A stretch of DNA of 44,460 nucleotides from TMED14 sp965657195 (GCA_965657195.1 CBFHNK010000007.1:1-44460); one strand, 5' to 3'. Shown: positions 15,754 to 24,032, counted from the first letter of the stretch. A program made the numbers and translations. The notes: generated by a model not told the origin, from the letters alone.

Positions 15754-16482
15754 CTAGCCGCGGATCGCCGCCTCGAGCAGTCCGGGAAACTCCCGCCAGT
15801 CGCGAAATTCAAGTTCCGGAGTCGCCTCTGCATCAGGCGGTAGGGCGTCTTCGGCACGAAACCAGGCGGTCCGCATCCCAACAGCCTGACCACCAAGAAC
15901 ATCACGAAGGACCGAGTCGCCAATCATCCACGATTCTCCCGCGTGTGCCGCAGTGGTACGAAGGGCGCAGTGAAAGATTTCGGGGTCAGGCTTGTACGAC
16001 CGCGCCACGTCTGAGGTCACAAGCTCTTCAATGAAATCGGTCAACCCCAACGCAGCAATTTTTCGGCGCTGGGGTTCACGAACTCCGTTGGTAACCACGT
16101 GCAGCCGGTGACCTACCTCTCGCAGCATTTCAAAGGCCTCACGAACTCCGTCGTAGCCCTCGCCCATGTCGGGCAACTGCTCCTTCAGCAAGCGCTCGCA
16201 CTCGGCGCCGAGCACTTCAAATTCCTTGCTCCGTTCACCTTGTATCCCCATATGCTTGAATAGCAGCGGAAAACGTCGGGCACGCACGTACTCAACACCC
16301 AAATTGTGGAGCTGAATATGGTCCCAAAGTCGGTCGTTAATTTCAAGATAGTTCCGCGCCCACTCTTCTGAGGTTCCCCATTCCGACCAATTACGCGCAG
16401 CATGCAGCACCTCAAAAAACCTCAAGTGGTTCCGCTCGTGGTGCCAAAGTGTGCGGTCAAGATCAAAAAATAAGTGAGCCAT
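15754..16482 (-). CDS. YjjG-family HAD hydrolase (noncanonical nucleotidase type)
   Basis: A 242-residue haloacid-dehalogenase phosphatase. Motif I is FFDLDRTLW (DxDxT) at the N-terminus, motif II HVVTNG, and motif III/IV lies in YKPDPEIFHCAL and MIGDSVLRDVLGGQAVGMRTAWF. Overall it resembles YjjG, a 5'-nucleotidase that clears noncanonical pyrimidine nucleotides, but substrate range in this superfamily is hard to predict. ATG 16482 is preferred to a GTG at 16518 because it places motif I at the usual distance. It follows icmF on the same map strand order but with a 32-bp gap to the icmF start. Confidence 0.85.
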   Translation of the reverse strand: MAHLFFDLDRTLWHHERNHLRFFEVLHAARNWSEWGTSEEWARNYLEINDRLWDHIQLHNLGVEYVRARRFPLLFKHMGIQGERSKEFEVLGAECERLLKEQLPDMGEGYDGVREAFEMLREVGHRLHVVTNGVREPQRRKIAALGLTDFIEELVTSDVARSYKPDPEIFHCALRTTAAHAGESWMIGDSVLRDVLGGQAVGMRTAWFRAEDALPPDAEATPELEFRDWREFPGLLEAAIRG

Positions 16483-16561
16483 CGGGTAAAGGTCGGGGTG
16501 AATGTTGGGCAAATCCACAAAAAGTTAACGACTACTTCACCGGCGACCGCTTGCTTTTTTT

Positions 16562-16569
16562 TACTTTTG
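16562..16569 (+). promoter_or_regulatory. -7 box of gene at 16587
   Basis: TACTTTTG, an exact consensus match, 17 nt before the ATG at 16587. It would drive the small operon ending with rsmD. Confidence 0.6.
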
Positions 16570-16586
16570 ACCCTCAACTTACTACA

Positions 16587-17222
16587 ATGACTGCTCGTAC
16601 CATCCTCATTCTGCGTGTCGTGCTCGGCGCCGTGGCTCTATTGATCGGATTCCGTGTTTACCGAATCATCATGGAACCCATTGAATTTCAAGGCATCAAA
16701 GACAAGCGATACGCTGCCGTCACCACTCAACTCGAGCAGTTGCGCGAAGCCCAACTGGCATTCAAAAACGAATACGGCATGTACGCCACTGAAGTTGCGT
16801 CGTTAGTTGACTTTGTCTCGAACGCCCAGGTAACTATTGTGGAACGCAAGGATTCTTCGTTTATGAAGTACAACAAGGTGTACCAAACCGACATGCTGAA
16901 GGACACCATTATTTACCGCGTCATTGGCAGTGCCTCAGCAATCACGAAGCTTCGCAACCAACGCGAAGATCTCTTTCCTGAAGACTTTGATGCCGCCTCA
17001 CTTCTATCTGTGAAGTACAGCCAAGATTCCACCTTTAAAATGGGCACAGCAGTCGTAGTTAAAAACGGAATCAAGGTTCCAGTATTTGAAATCAAGGCGA
17101 GCAACCGCGCCATTTTTGGTGACGTGTACGACCAGTACAATTCCTACATTAAGCGTTTGCGCACCCAAGACTTGATTGTCGGTTCGCTGACAGAGCCGAC
17201 GTTGAGCGGCAACTGGAAGTAA
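16587..17222 (+). CDS. Conserved hypothetical protein with N-terminal membrane helix
   Basis: Function unknown. This 211-residue protein begins with a hydrophobic helix (about residues 5-27, ILILRVVLGAVALLIGFRVY), followed by a helix with TTQLEQLREAQLAFKNEYGMYATEVASLVDFV. The hydrophobic helix leading into an amphipathic helix, and the AQLAFKNEYGMYA pattern, recall pilin-like or pseudopilin-like proteins, but no prepilin cleavage motif is visible, so this is only a resemblance. The rest is a mixed alpha/beta soluble part. It starts a plus-strand transcript continuing into the next unknown gene and rsmD. Confidence 0.78.
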   Translation: MTARTILILRVVLGAVALLIGFRVYRIIMEPIEFQGIKDKRYAAVTTQLEQLREAQLAFKNEYGMYATEVASLVDFVSNAQVTIVERKDSSFMKYNKVYQTDMLKDTIIYRVIGSASAITKLRNQREDLFPEDFDAASLLSVKYSQDSTFKMGTAVVVKNGIKVPVFEIKASNRAIFGDVYDQYNSYIKRLRTQDLIVGSLTEPTLSGNWK

Positions 17223-17226
17223 TCCA

Positions 17227-17745
17227 TTGAGTACGGGCGTCTGGCACGAACCTACGAGCGGCCTTAAGTGGCATGCGGAGGAATTCTCCATGCTCGTTCC
17301 GAAATCCTGGACTGAATCCAACTGGCGGGCTGTCGACCCACAGGGCACCCAATGGTTCCGCAGTCCACTCGACGCAACCTACCACCTCGTATACCGATTT
17401 AGCGACGGAGCAGACGCCTCGCAGTCACTCAGCTTATTCAACCTTCGCAGGTGGCTTCAAAGTGACCCAAAAGGTCGCCTAATCCGTGTTCAGTACTGGG
17501 GCAACCGCCTTGAAATTGCCGCGTTGGACGGAACCAAAATCAAGTTCCACTCCGTGCAGTACGCCACGGAGCCCGAAGACGTCGCCTACCACATCCTGCT
17601 CTGCTTTGACCAACTGGACTGGAGCGGAACCTCGGTACCCTTGTTCTGGGAGGGTGTCGACGCAACGGCCGTTCGGCACTGGACGCGTCACTTTATCACC
17701 CACTGGCACGAGCGGTCACTGGACGGAATCTTACACCCCCACTGA
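17227..17745 (+). CDS. Hypothetical protein
   Basis: I do not recognise this protein. The frame (172 residues from a TTG at 17227, or about 151 from the ATG at 17290) is rich in Trp, with many aromatic residues and no signal peptide or membrane helix. It lies 4 bases after the preceding stop and its TGA shares one base with the rsmD ATG, so it is part of the same operon and is probably translated. The TTG start is uncertain because no in-frame ATG lies near the expected start. Confidence 0.65.
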   Translation: MSTGVWHEPTSGLKWHAEEFSMLVPKSWTESNWRAVDPQGTQWFRSPLDATYHLVYRFSDGADASQSLSLFNLRRWLQSDPKGRLIRVQYWGNRLEIAALDGTKIKFHSVQYATEPEDVAYHILLCFDQLDWSGTSVPLFWEGVDATAVRHWTRHFITHWHERSLDGILHPH

Positions 17746-18272
17746 TGCGCATTATTCGCGGCAGCCACCGAGGAAAAATTCTTCGCGCACCCTCCAAACT
17801 TCCGGTTCGTCCGACCACAGACATGGCCAAAGAAGGCCTATTCAACATTCTCGAAAACCATATTGACTTTGCCGACCTTCGTGCACTCGACCTCTTTGCC
17901 GGCACTGGAAACCTGAGCTACGAGCTCGCCAGCCGCGGTTGCCCTGACGTGACTGCCGTCGACAACTTTCGCGAATGCACCCGCTTCATTATCAAAACCT
18001 CAGAAATGCTCCAATTTCCGATTCGGGCAGTGACTGAGGATGCACTTCGATTTGTGCAAAAAAATCCGGCCAAATGGGACCTCATTTTGGCGGACCCACC
18101 CTACGATTTTGACGGCCATCAAGCGATTGTCGAATCAGCGCTCACTCGACTGTCTGAGGACGGGATCTTGGTCCTCGAACACGGCTCCGATACCGACCTT
18201 TCGGCACTACCAGAATTCCACGAACTGCGCCGCTACGGGAGCGTGCACTTCAGCTTCTTTCGAGCCCAGTAA
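17745..18272 (+). CDS. rsmD: 16S rRNA (guanine(966)-N2)-methyltransferase RsmD
   Basis: Methylates G966 of 16S rRNA in the 30S subunit using SAM. The 175-residue protein has the family N-terminus MRIIRGSHRGKILRAP, then VRPTTDMAKEGLFNIL, the SAM motif ALDLFAGTGNLSYELASRG and the catalytic LADPPYDF (DPPY). Its start overlaps the previous stop by one base. Its last 23 bases overlap the end of convergent rdgB, so the two mRNAs are complementary there. Confidence 0.94.
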   Translation: MRIIRGSHRGKILRAPSKLPVRPTTDMAKEGLFNILENHIDFADLRALDLFAGTGNLSYELASRGCPDVTAVDNFRECTRFIIKTSEMLQFPIRAVTEDALRFVQKNPAKWDLILADPPYDFDGHQAIVESALTRLSEDGILVLEHGSDTDLSALPEFHELRRYGSVHFSFFRAQ

Positions 18273-18831
18273 TCCAGGCACGCACCGCCCTGCTGCGGTG
18301 ACTCATCGCCACTTTCTCTTCGGGAAGCATTTCAGCGAACGTCCTTCCGTCTCCATCGTTCGGAATAAAAATCCGGTCGTAGCCAAAACCGTACTCGCCG
18401 CGTTCGCCGTGGGCAATCTGACCGTACACCACCCCCTCATAGAGCTGAATTCCCTCAGCGGTGGCCCACGCCAGCACCGTACGGAACCTCGCAGCACGAT
18501 CCGTGGCGCCAACTAAGTTTGACAAGAGCAGGGATCGGTTCGCTTGATCAGATCGCTCAGGCCCCGCGTACATCGCACTGTACACGCCGGGAGCGCCATC
18601 AAGCACTGGCACCTCTAACCCGCTGTCGTCCGCAAGCGACGAAATTCCGCAGTGATCCCATAAATACTTCGCCTTCTGGGTAGCGTTCTCTTCGAGGGTC
18701 AACCCTGTTTCAGGAAGCTCTCCGCGAATTCCCGCATCAAAGGCCGTTTGAACCTCCCAACCTTCAGGAAGCACGGACCTTAACTCTTCGAGCTTATGGG
18801 CATTTTGGGTGGCTAGAATGATCTTATTCAC
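18250..18831 (-). CDS. rdgB: Non-canonical purine NTP pyrophosphatase, RdgB/HAM1
   Basis: Hydrolyses ITP, dITP and XTP to keep deaminated purines out of nucleic acids. At 193 residues it shows ILATQNAHKLEELRSVLP at the N-terminus, the catalytic SLADDSGLEVPVLDGAPGVYSAMYAG, FGYDRIFIPND and SHRSRAVRAW at the end. The start is GTG (18831), overlapping the oxyR stop as GTGA, so it is translationally coupled to oxyR. It is the last gene of the minus-strand chain and overlaps rsmD by 23 bp. Confidence 0.95.
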   Translation of the reverse strand: MNKIILATQNAHKLEELRSVLPEGWEVQTAFDAGIRGELPETGLTLEENATQKAKYLWDHCGISSLADDSGLEVPVLDGAPGVYSAMYAGPERSDQANRSLLLSNLVGATDRAARFRTVLAWATAEGIQLYEGVVYGQIAHGERGEYGFGYDRIFIPNDGDGRTFAEMLPEEKVAMSHRSRAVRAWITGLERS

Positions 18832-19769
18832 TGATTGGTAGTGAGGATTCGGTCGTTATGGCTATCGCTTCGCAGGACTTCAGGAACAGATGCCCGAATG
18901 ATCCGGGCCAATGCCTCAACCATGCCCAAGCGACGGTGTCCGGGCAATGCCAGCAAGGCAATGTGGCGCACCGGACGCGGTTCCGCAATAGGCTTAATCC
19001 GCTTTTGGCGAACTGCTGAAAGTTCCGAAATCGCCAACTGCGGAAGCAGCGTCATACCCAAGCCCTCATCCGCCAAGCGGACCAATGTCTCGAACTGCCC
19101 CACAAGCAACTCAATGCGCTCATTGGGGCGGTCGGTTCCACACAGCTGCAGCGCTTGATCCCTGAAGCAATGTCCCTCGGGGAGCAAGAGAATCCGCTCC
19201 GACTTCAACTCGCCTGACGTTAAAAACAAATCCTTGGACTTCGGATGGCCTTCAGGCAAGTAGGCCAAGAGTGGTTCTCGGTACAGCGATTCCGACACAA
19301 AATGGGTCGCGGCAATCGGAACCGCCAAAATCGCTGCGTCCAACTGGTCAGCATCGAGTTTTTCAACCAATTGTTCCGTGGTGGCCTCCTCAATTTGCAC
19401 ACTCAGCCGCGGAAATCGTTTGAGCAACTCTGGTGCAAAACGCGGAACCAAATACGGCGCTACCGTCGGAATCACCCCCAAGCGAAGCTGGCCCTCAAGG
19501 GGTTTGTGAAAGTGCTGGCTAACCTCCACCAGACTCTGGGCAGACTGGAGTGTTTTGCGGGCGTGAAGCAGGACCTGCTCCCCGAGCTGGGTCAGGCGGA
19601 TTGGCTGACTTCGCCGATCCACCAAATCCCCTTGAAGCTCTTCTTCAAGCTTCTGAATCTGTGCAGAAAGGGTCGGTTGCGAGACACCGCACGACTTTGC
19701 TGCTTTTCCAAAATGCTGGAACTCAGCCAGCGCTTCAAAGTACTGTAGTTGAATTAACGTAATGGCCAT
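18828..19769 (-). CDS. oxyR: Hydrogen-peroxide-responsive LysR regulator OxyR
   Basis: LysR-type activator of peroxide defence genes. Of 313 residues, 1-60 form the winged helix-turn-helix (LQYFEALAEFQHFGKAAKSCGVSQPTLSAQIQKLEEEL), and a two-lobe effector domain follows. The redox pair is visible at Cys201 and Cys210 in LPEGHCFRDQALQLCG, matching Cys199/Cys208 of E. coli OxyR, which makes peroxide sensing likely. Unlike most LysR genes it is not divergent from a target: it overlaps the FemAB-like gene upstream by 16 bp and rdgB downstream by 4 bp. Confidence 0.93.
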   Translation of the reverse strand: MAITLIQLQYFEALAEFQHFGKAAKSCGVSQPTLSAQIQKLEEELQGDLVDRRSQPIRLTQLGEQVLLHARKTLQSAQSLVEVSQHFHKPLEGQLRLGVIPTVAPYLVPRFAPELLKRFPRLSVQIEEATTEQLVEKLDADQLDAAILAVPIAATHFVSESLYREPLLAYLPEGHPKSKDLFLTSGELKSERILLLPEGHCFRDQALQLCGTDRPNERIELLVGQFETLVRLADEGLGMTLLPQLAISELSAVRQKRIKPIAEPRPVRHIALLALPGHRRLGMVEALARIIRASVPEVLRSDSHNDRILTTNQ

Positions 19770-20665
19770 GGGATATTCCAGCGTTCCCAGCTAAGGTACG
19801 GCGTGTTTTCAGCCCCAAAACCCTTGTAAAACCGAGCCAAGCCAGGGGCCTTAGAGCCTTCAAAATCAAAGATCTTCCATCGGCCCACGGCCATGGTAAT
19901 GAACTCGTTGACCAACCACGTCATGGAGTTTCGATCTCTTCCCTCTGGTGTCACCGCAGAAAACAGCAGTACCGCCCGGTCGCCACTAAAGGCCACAAAC
20001 ATTCCGGCTAGCCACTGGTTTCCCTCGCCGATCGCTGCCCAAACCGCTCCCCTGCCCTGGTGGAGCAGGTGGTACATCGCAGACTTCATTGCCCGCTCGT
20101 ACCCCTTTGGAATTTGGTACTTTTCGCCCTGGTTCTGAGTAAAATAGGCCCACAACTCGTCCGGATTGCTGTACTCCCAGAGCTGGTTTCCTGTTGCCTT
20201 AGCGAGGTTTCGCCGGGTCTGCGACGAAAATCCGCCGTACACCTGCTCGTAGCTCGAACCCAACTTTAGTTCATAGTTCGGCATTTCTGCCCAACGCTCC
20301 CAACCGCCCTTGCGCCAGTGCCATGAGGTAGGTTCAGGCCAATCATTGGGCTTACTCAACTTCAAACGGAGCCGCGCGTAGCGCGGCAGCGCATCCAGCG
20401 CCTCCCTTACATGCCTTGCCTCATTTGCAGCGTTCCCTAAAGGGCCCAAACGCTGCGCTCCGAGCGGGCAATACGCTTGCATGAATCCAAATGCGCTCCT
20501 CCCAAATGCAAACGGAAGCACCACTTCATCCGAACCCACACTGGCCCACTCCACCCCTAACGCATCCAAATAATTGAGGTGGTCGTAGGGAAATCGGTCG
20601 GGACGAAGCGACCACATGGCGCGCCAATCCTCTGGATTTGGGTTGTGTTCTAGGCGAAAAGTCAT
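19754..20665 (-). CDS. FemAB/GNAT-like acyl- or aminoacyltransferase
   Basis: A 303-residue protein of the FemAB/CelD-like GNAT superfamily (PF13480 type). SSQTRRNLAKA near the middle, the region VWAAIGEGNQWLAGMFVAFSGDRAVLLFSAVTPEG, and the late IFDFEGSKAPGLARFYKGFGAENTPYLSW are typical of this fold. Such proteins transfer amino acids to peptidoglycan precursors or acyl groups to sugars. No membrane segment is seen. ATGA overlap with the upstream deacetylase-like gene and the wecB neighbour suggest cell-surface glycan modification, which is inference. Confidence 0.8.
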   Translation of the reverse strand: MTFRLEHNPNPEDWRAMWSLRPDRFPYDHLNYLDALGVEWASVGSDEVVLPFAFGRSAFGFMQAYCPLGAQRLGPLGNAANEARHVREALDALPRYARLRLKLSKPNDWPEPTSWHWRKGGWERWAEMPNYELKLGSSYEQVYGGFSSQTRRNLAKATGNQLWEYSNPDELWAYFTQNQGEKYQIPKGYERAMKSAMYHLLHQGRGAVWAAIGEGNQWLAGMFVAFSGDRAVLLFSAVTPEGRDRNSMTWLVNEFITMAVGRWKIFDFEGSKAPGLARFYKGFGAENTPYLSWERWNIPWPLR

Positions 20666-21798
20666 GCGTTACTCCATTCATTAAGCCAGAGGTTCATACC
20701 TTCTCTCCAGGCCGAAAAATCTTTTCCGGATTGCTCTACCTCAGGCCGCGGACCAAAAATCCTCCAGTGCGTGCCGACACGCAATGGCGCGCCCACCGAC
20801 CACGCTGCCGCCTGAAGTGCATGAAGCGAATCTGCAATTTCACGCGGACTCATTCCGAGAAAGTTCTGGTCCATAGCAACCACCGGCAGCTGCTGTACTC
20901 CGGCACAGGGAACGGCACTCGCCCAACCCGAACGAAATCCGGGAACATCAGCAAACTCGAGCGACCAATCCTCTACTACTCCCAAAGATTCGAGCGAACT
21001 AAGCAGCTGCTCGGTGCCGGCATTACGCAAAAAATGGCTCCGCTGCCGCACTACAGGTCGATCAAGGATGGATTCAAGTTCAGCCAACTCTTGGCGGTAG
21101 CCTTGGGCTCGGTCGTGGCTTCCGTACGAGAGGTGTGCCCCTACGTCAAAGCGCACACACAGCGTTCGAAGTGCTTCGCGAACCACCGAACTCTTGGGCA
21201 CCACTCCGCGATCAAAGGGACCTCGCTCCGCCGCCAACAAGGCAAAAAACTGAAGCTCAAGTTGCGGAAACCTTTGGGCCAATTCCGTCCAGAATACCAA
21301 GCTGTAAAAGGGGTCAGGCCCAAATATGCGGGAGCGTAGTTCGCCGAACTTGCCCCGTATGAGATCCGAAATAAATCCGCCGACCGCAGACTTAAGTCCG
21401 CGGCCACGGTAGGCAAACAGATGGTCAATATCCACCACAAGCACAGGGGCGGGTCGTCCCACATCAGATAGAGAAATCCCCATAGTGGCAGCCCATTCCC
21501 GGGCCTTCACTTCGGCCTCAGGGAGCAGTAAATCGCGCTGCGCATCCCGACCGACCGGCCGAGCGTGCTGGTCTTTAGGAAGGGTTTCCTCCCAAACCCA
21601 CGTGCGCCAAAAAATCCAAGCCGCGTAATCCGATGACGGTGGTTCGGCACTGCTCTGCTGATCCAGCCATCCGGAATCGTTCCAGCGCACCGCATCACCC
21701 TCAGGACCAAATGCCACAGGAATGTTCCACGCGGACTTCAAGAGCGCGGCAAGTCGCCGGTGGCGCTCGATGGGCTGCGGGTGGTAAAGGACGATCAT
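20662..21798 (-). CDS. Polysaccharide deacetylase-like protein
   Basis: A 378-residue protein resembling Bacteroidota polysaccharide-deacetylase-family proteins found in glycan gene clusters. VLVVDIDHLFAYRGRG near residue 140 carries the metal-binding Asp-Asp region, FDVGAHLSYGSHD corresponds to the HPSY-type second motif with His replaced by Ala-His order, and RQRSHFLRNAG is the third motif. No signal peptide is visible. Catalytic activity is not certain because the canonical HxxxH pair is not obvious. It overlaps wecB and the FemAB-like gene by 4 bases each, so all are co-expressed. Confidence 0.68.
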   Translation of the reverse strand: MIVLYHPQPIERHRRLAALLKSAWNIPVAFGPEGDAVRWNDSGWLDQQSSAEPPSSDYAAWIFWRTWVWEETLPKDQHARPVGRDAQRDLLLPEAEVKAREWAATMGISLSDVGRPAPVLVVDIDHLFAYRGRGLKSAVGGFISDLIRGKFGELRSRIFGPDPFYSLVFWTELAQRFPQLELQFFALLAAERGPFDRGVVPKSSVVREALRTLCVRFDVGAHLSYGSHDRAQGYRQELAELESILDRPVVRQRSHFLRNAGTEQLLSSLESLGVVEDWSLEFADVPGFRSGWASAVPCAGVQQLPVVAMDQNFLGMSPREIADSLHALQAAAWSVGAPLRVGTHWRIFGPRPEVEQSGKDFSAWREGMNLWLNEWSNA

Positions 21799-22859
21799 GA
21801 TTGACTAAGATCCCAAAGTCCCTGTGCCAGCGACGTCGCCATCGCATCTGCCGCACATCCGTCACCATAGAGGATTGGCGGCTCTGAATGGCCTATTTGT
21901 GCCCAATCCCGCAATTGAGCCCTAATGACCCCCTCTAGATCGGGAGAATCCGGTGAAATAAGTACGGTCCACCCTGCGTCCACTAGCTCCGTCCACTCCG
22001 TCTCGTCGCGCAGTACGATGGCTCTGCGGCCCGCAAAAAACGCTTCCTTTTGAAGTCCGCCTGAGTCCGTGATCACAAATTGGGCACGGTACAGCGCATC
22101 CACGATCTCGGGCCGGCTCAATGGAGCACAATCCGCCACGCGTACACTTTGCAGCCCCGCGGCACGATGCCTCGGATGCCTCGGCCAGAGCACATCAAAA
22201 TCGCCCACCAAGCCATCCAAGGCCGCTTCAATCCGGCGAATCCGTTCGGGCTCATCCACATTCGTATTACGGTGAATTGTGACCAGCACTAAATCGTGCT
22301 GCACCTCAGCCAGTGGGCGTTTTGGAAAGGCATCAAGCATCAAATCACCCGCATTCACGACCCAAGGTGCACCTCGATCCAGATCCTCGCTCCGAATGTG
22401 GTCCATAGCTACTTCGGTGGGCGCCCACAGCCACAGGGACCTGTGGTCAACCCATACGCGGTTTCGCTCTTCGGGCATCGCTTCGTTAAAGCTGCGAAGC
22501 CCAGCCTCTGCGTGAGCAAACGGAATACCCAACTCCAGCGCGGCTTGCGCCCCAAGTACCGTGGAATCAGTATCTCCGTACACCACAACCGCATGTACAC
22601 GTGCCTCACGAAGTGCCGCTACAAGCGCACTTAGGTCAGTATTTCGCTCATTCCAAGTGCCGTGGTAGTCCGGAGTAAAACCGAGCTCGTCCCAGAACGA
22701 CGTGTTCATTTGGCTGTCGTAGTGCTGGCCAGTATGCGCGACCCAATTGACCCCGCCCAAGCGTTGAATGGCCTCGACCAACGGCTTGAGTTTGACAAAC
22801 TGCGGTCGGGCACCCACGACGTGGGCGATGCGGTACGAGCTTAAGTTCCGGGCATCCAT
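21795..22859 (-). CDS. wecB: UDP-N-acetylglucosamine 2-epimerase (non-hydrolysing)
   Basis: Interconverts UDP-GlcNAc and UDP-ManNAc for surface polysaccharide synthesis. The 354-residue GT-B-fold protein shows VVGARPQFVKLKPL, HTGQHYD, VVVYGDTDSTVLGA, FAHAEAGLRSF, ITDSGGLQKEAF and LRDETEWTEL, all characteristic of WecB. The ATG at 22859 lies 19 bp inside the end of radC, and its stop overlaps the next gene as ATGA. Its presence here ties the chain to glycan assembly. Confidence 0.94.
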   Translation of the reverse strand: MDARNLSSYRIAHVVGARPQFVKLKPLVEAIQRLGGVNWVAHTGQHYDSQMNTSFWDELGFTPDYHGTWNERNTDLSALVAALREARVHAVVVYGDTDSTVLGAQAALELGIPFAHAEAGLRSFNEAMPEERNRVWVDHRSLWLWAPTEVAMDHIRSEDLDRGAPWVVNAGDLMLDAFPKRPLAEVQHDLVLVTIHRNTNVDEPERIRRIEAALDGLVGDFDVLWPRHPRHRAAGLQSVRVADCAPLSRPEIVDALYRAQFVITDSGGLQKEAFFAGRRAIVLRDETEWTELVDAGWTVLISPDSPDLEGVIRAQLRDWAQIGHSEPPILYGDGCAADAMATSLAQGLWDLSQS

Positions 22860-23551
22860 CCTCTATCCGCAAAACTAACGTATTGGTTCTGCCCGATAAT
22901 CAAATGGTCCAAACAAGTGAGCTCAAGAATTCGCGCGCCCTCTACAAGGCGCTGGGTGAGTTTTCGATCCTCATCTGAGGGCTCTAGTCGTCCGCTGGGA
23001 TGATTGTGCGCTACAACGAGCGCAGGGGTCTTCAGCGCCAATGCTCGCTGGTACACCACACGGACGTCTGCTGCCGTGGCAGTCCACCCACCTTTGCCGA
23101 CGCACTCATAGTGAACTACCTTATTTGCCCGATTGAGGTAAACTACCCAAAACTGCTCGTGATCCAACGCCGCCATACTCGGATGAAGCAAGTGAAACAC
23201 ATCACTTGAACCCCGAACCACCTTAGCATCCCCGGCACGAGTATCACCCGCTGCACGACGGCCCAACTCAAACGCTGCGGCCACAGCCGCCGCTTTCGCT
23301 AACCCAACTCCGCCAAGCCCTTGTAGGGAAATTACATCTGCTGCTGCCAGTCGGTCCAACGACCCCCCGTAGGAATCGAGCATCGACCGCGCCAGATCGA
23401 CGGCAGAATGGGCGCGGGTTCCGGAACGCAAAATGAGCGCAAGGCACTCCGACGTTGCCATCCCTCGGATTCCGTGTGCGAGGGCGCGCTCTCTAGGTCG
23501 ATCCTCTTCGGTCCACAAGCGAATGGACCGGTTGGCTGATTCGTGATTCAT
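22841..23551 (-). CDS. radC: RadC family JAMM-domain protein
   Basis: A 236-residue protein with an N-terminal helix-hairpin-helix part (ISLQGLGGVGLAKAAAVAAAFELG, about 75-98) and a C-terminal JAMM/MPN metalloprotease fold with HNHPSGRLEPSDED (His182, His184, Asp195) and LDHLIIG. Despite the name, a role in DNA repair is doubtful and the biochemical function is unresolved. ATG 23551 is preferred to a GTG at 23581 because a box-like GAAGTTTG sits 4 nt before it. It is the first gene of the chain running to rdgB and overlaps wecB by 19 bp. Confidence 0.92.
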   Translation of the reverse strand: MNHESANRSIRLWTEEDRPRERALAHGIRGMATSECLALILRSGTRAHSAVDLARSMLDSYGGSLDRLAAADVISLQGLGGVGLAKAAAVAAAFELGRRAAGDTRAGDAKVVRGSSDVFHLLHPSMAALDHEQFWVVYLNRANKVVHYECVGKGGWTATAADVRVVYQRALALKTPALVVAHNHPSGRLEPSDEDRKLTQRLVEGARILELTCLDHLIIGQNQYVSFADRGWMPGT

Positions 23552-23555
23552 AGGG

Positions 23556-23563
23556 CAAACTTC
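23556..23563 (-). promoter_or_regulatory. Probable -7 box of radC operon
   Basis: GAAGTTTG on the minus strand differs from TAnnTTTG only in the first base. It lies 4 nt before the radC ATG and would drive radC through rdgB. Confidence 0.45.
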
Positions 23564-23625
23564 CCACCTACCGCACTGCACAGTCGTCCCTTAAACGTAT
23601 GTACACATTTACCGTGGGGTAGCAA

Positions 23626-23655
23626 CAAAAAAAAACCGCCCCATTCGGGGCGGTT
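23626..23655 (-). terminator. Intrinsic terminator of tRNA-Glu/rpsT transcript
   Basis: AACCGCCCC and GGGGCGGTT form a 9-bp stem with a 4-nt loop (23634-23655). Read on the minus strand it is followed by a run of T. It ends rpsT transcription about 26 bp after the stop. Confidence 0.9.
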
Positions 23656-23681
23656 CCAAACAACCAATCTCGGCGTAAAGC

Positions 23682-23936
23682 TTATGCCAAACCGTTTACA
23701 TGCTTCGCAAGACTTGACTTCAAGTTTGAAGCCTTGTTCTTGTGAATGATGTTGCGCTTTGCAAGCTTATCGAGCATTGAGGCAACCAACGGAAGCTGAG
23801 TGGCAGCTGCCGCAGCATCAGTTACTGAACGAAGTGCACGAATCGCGTTGCGCGTGGACTTGTGGAAGTATTTGTTATGAATACGCTTGGCCTGGATTTG
23901 GCGGATGCGCTTCAACGCAGATTTATGATTAGCCAT
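23682..23936 (-). CDS. rpsT: 30S ribosomal protein S20
   Basis: Binds 16S rRNA early in 30S assembly. The 84-residue protein is basic and helical: MANHKSALKRIRQIQAKRIHNKYFHKSTRNAIRALR, then MLDKLAKRNIIHKNKASNLKSSLAKHVNGLA, which are the S20 signatures. It lies 22 bp downstream of tRNA-Glu on the same strand, with no promoter box between them. It probably shares the tRNA promoter and terminates at 23626. Confidence 0.97.
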   Translation of the reverse strand: MANHKSALKRIRQIQAKRIHNKYFHKSTRNAIRALRSVTDAAAAATQLPLVASMLDKLAKRNIIHKNKASNLKSSLAKHVNGLA

Positions 23937-23958
23937 ATGACTATTATTTAATGTTTCG

Positions 23959-24032
23959 TGACCCGTACGGGATTTGAACCCGTGATCTTCTCCGTGAAAG
24001 GGAGATGTCCTGAACCGCTAGACGAACGGGCC
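23959..24032 (-). tRNA. tRNA-Glu (anticodon TTC)
   Basis: A 74-nt tRNA. The acceptor stem GGCCCGT pairs with ACGGGTC, the T-arm includes GGTTCAAATCC and the D-arm TAGCGGTTCAGGA. The anticodon stem TCTCC/GGAGA encloses the loop CTTTCAC with anticodon TTC, so it decodes GAA and GAG. CCA is not encoded after the discriminator A. A TATCTTTG box lies 16 nt upstream. Confidence 0.97.
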
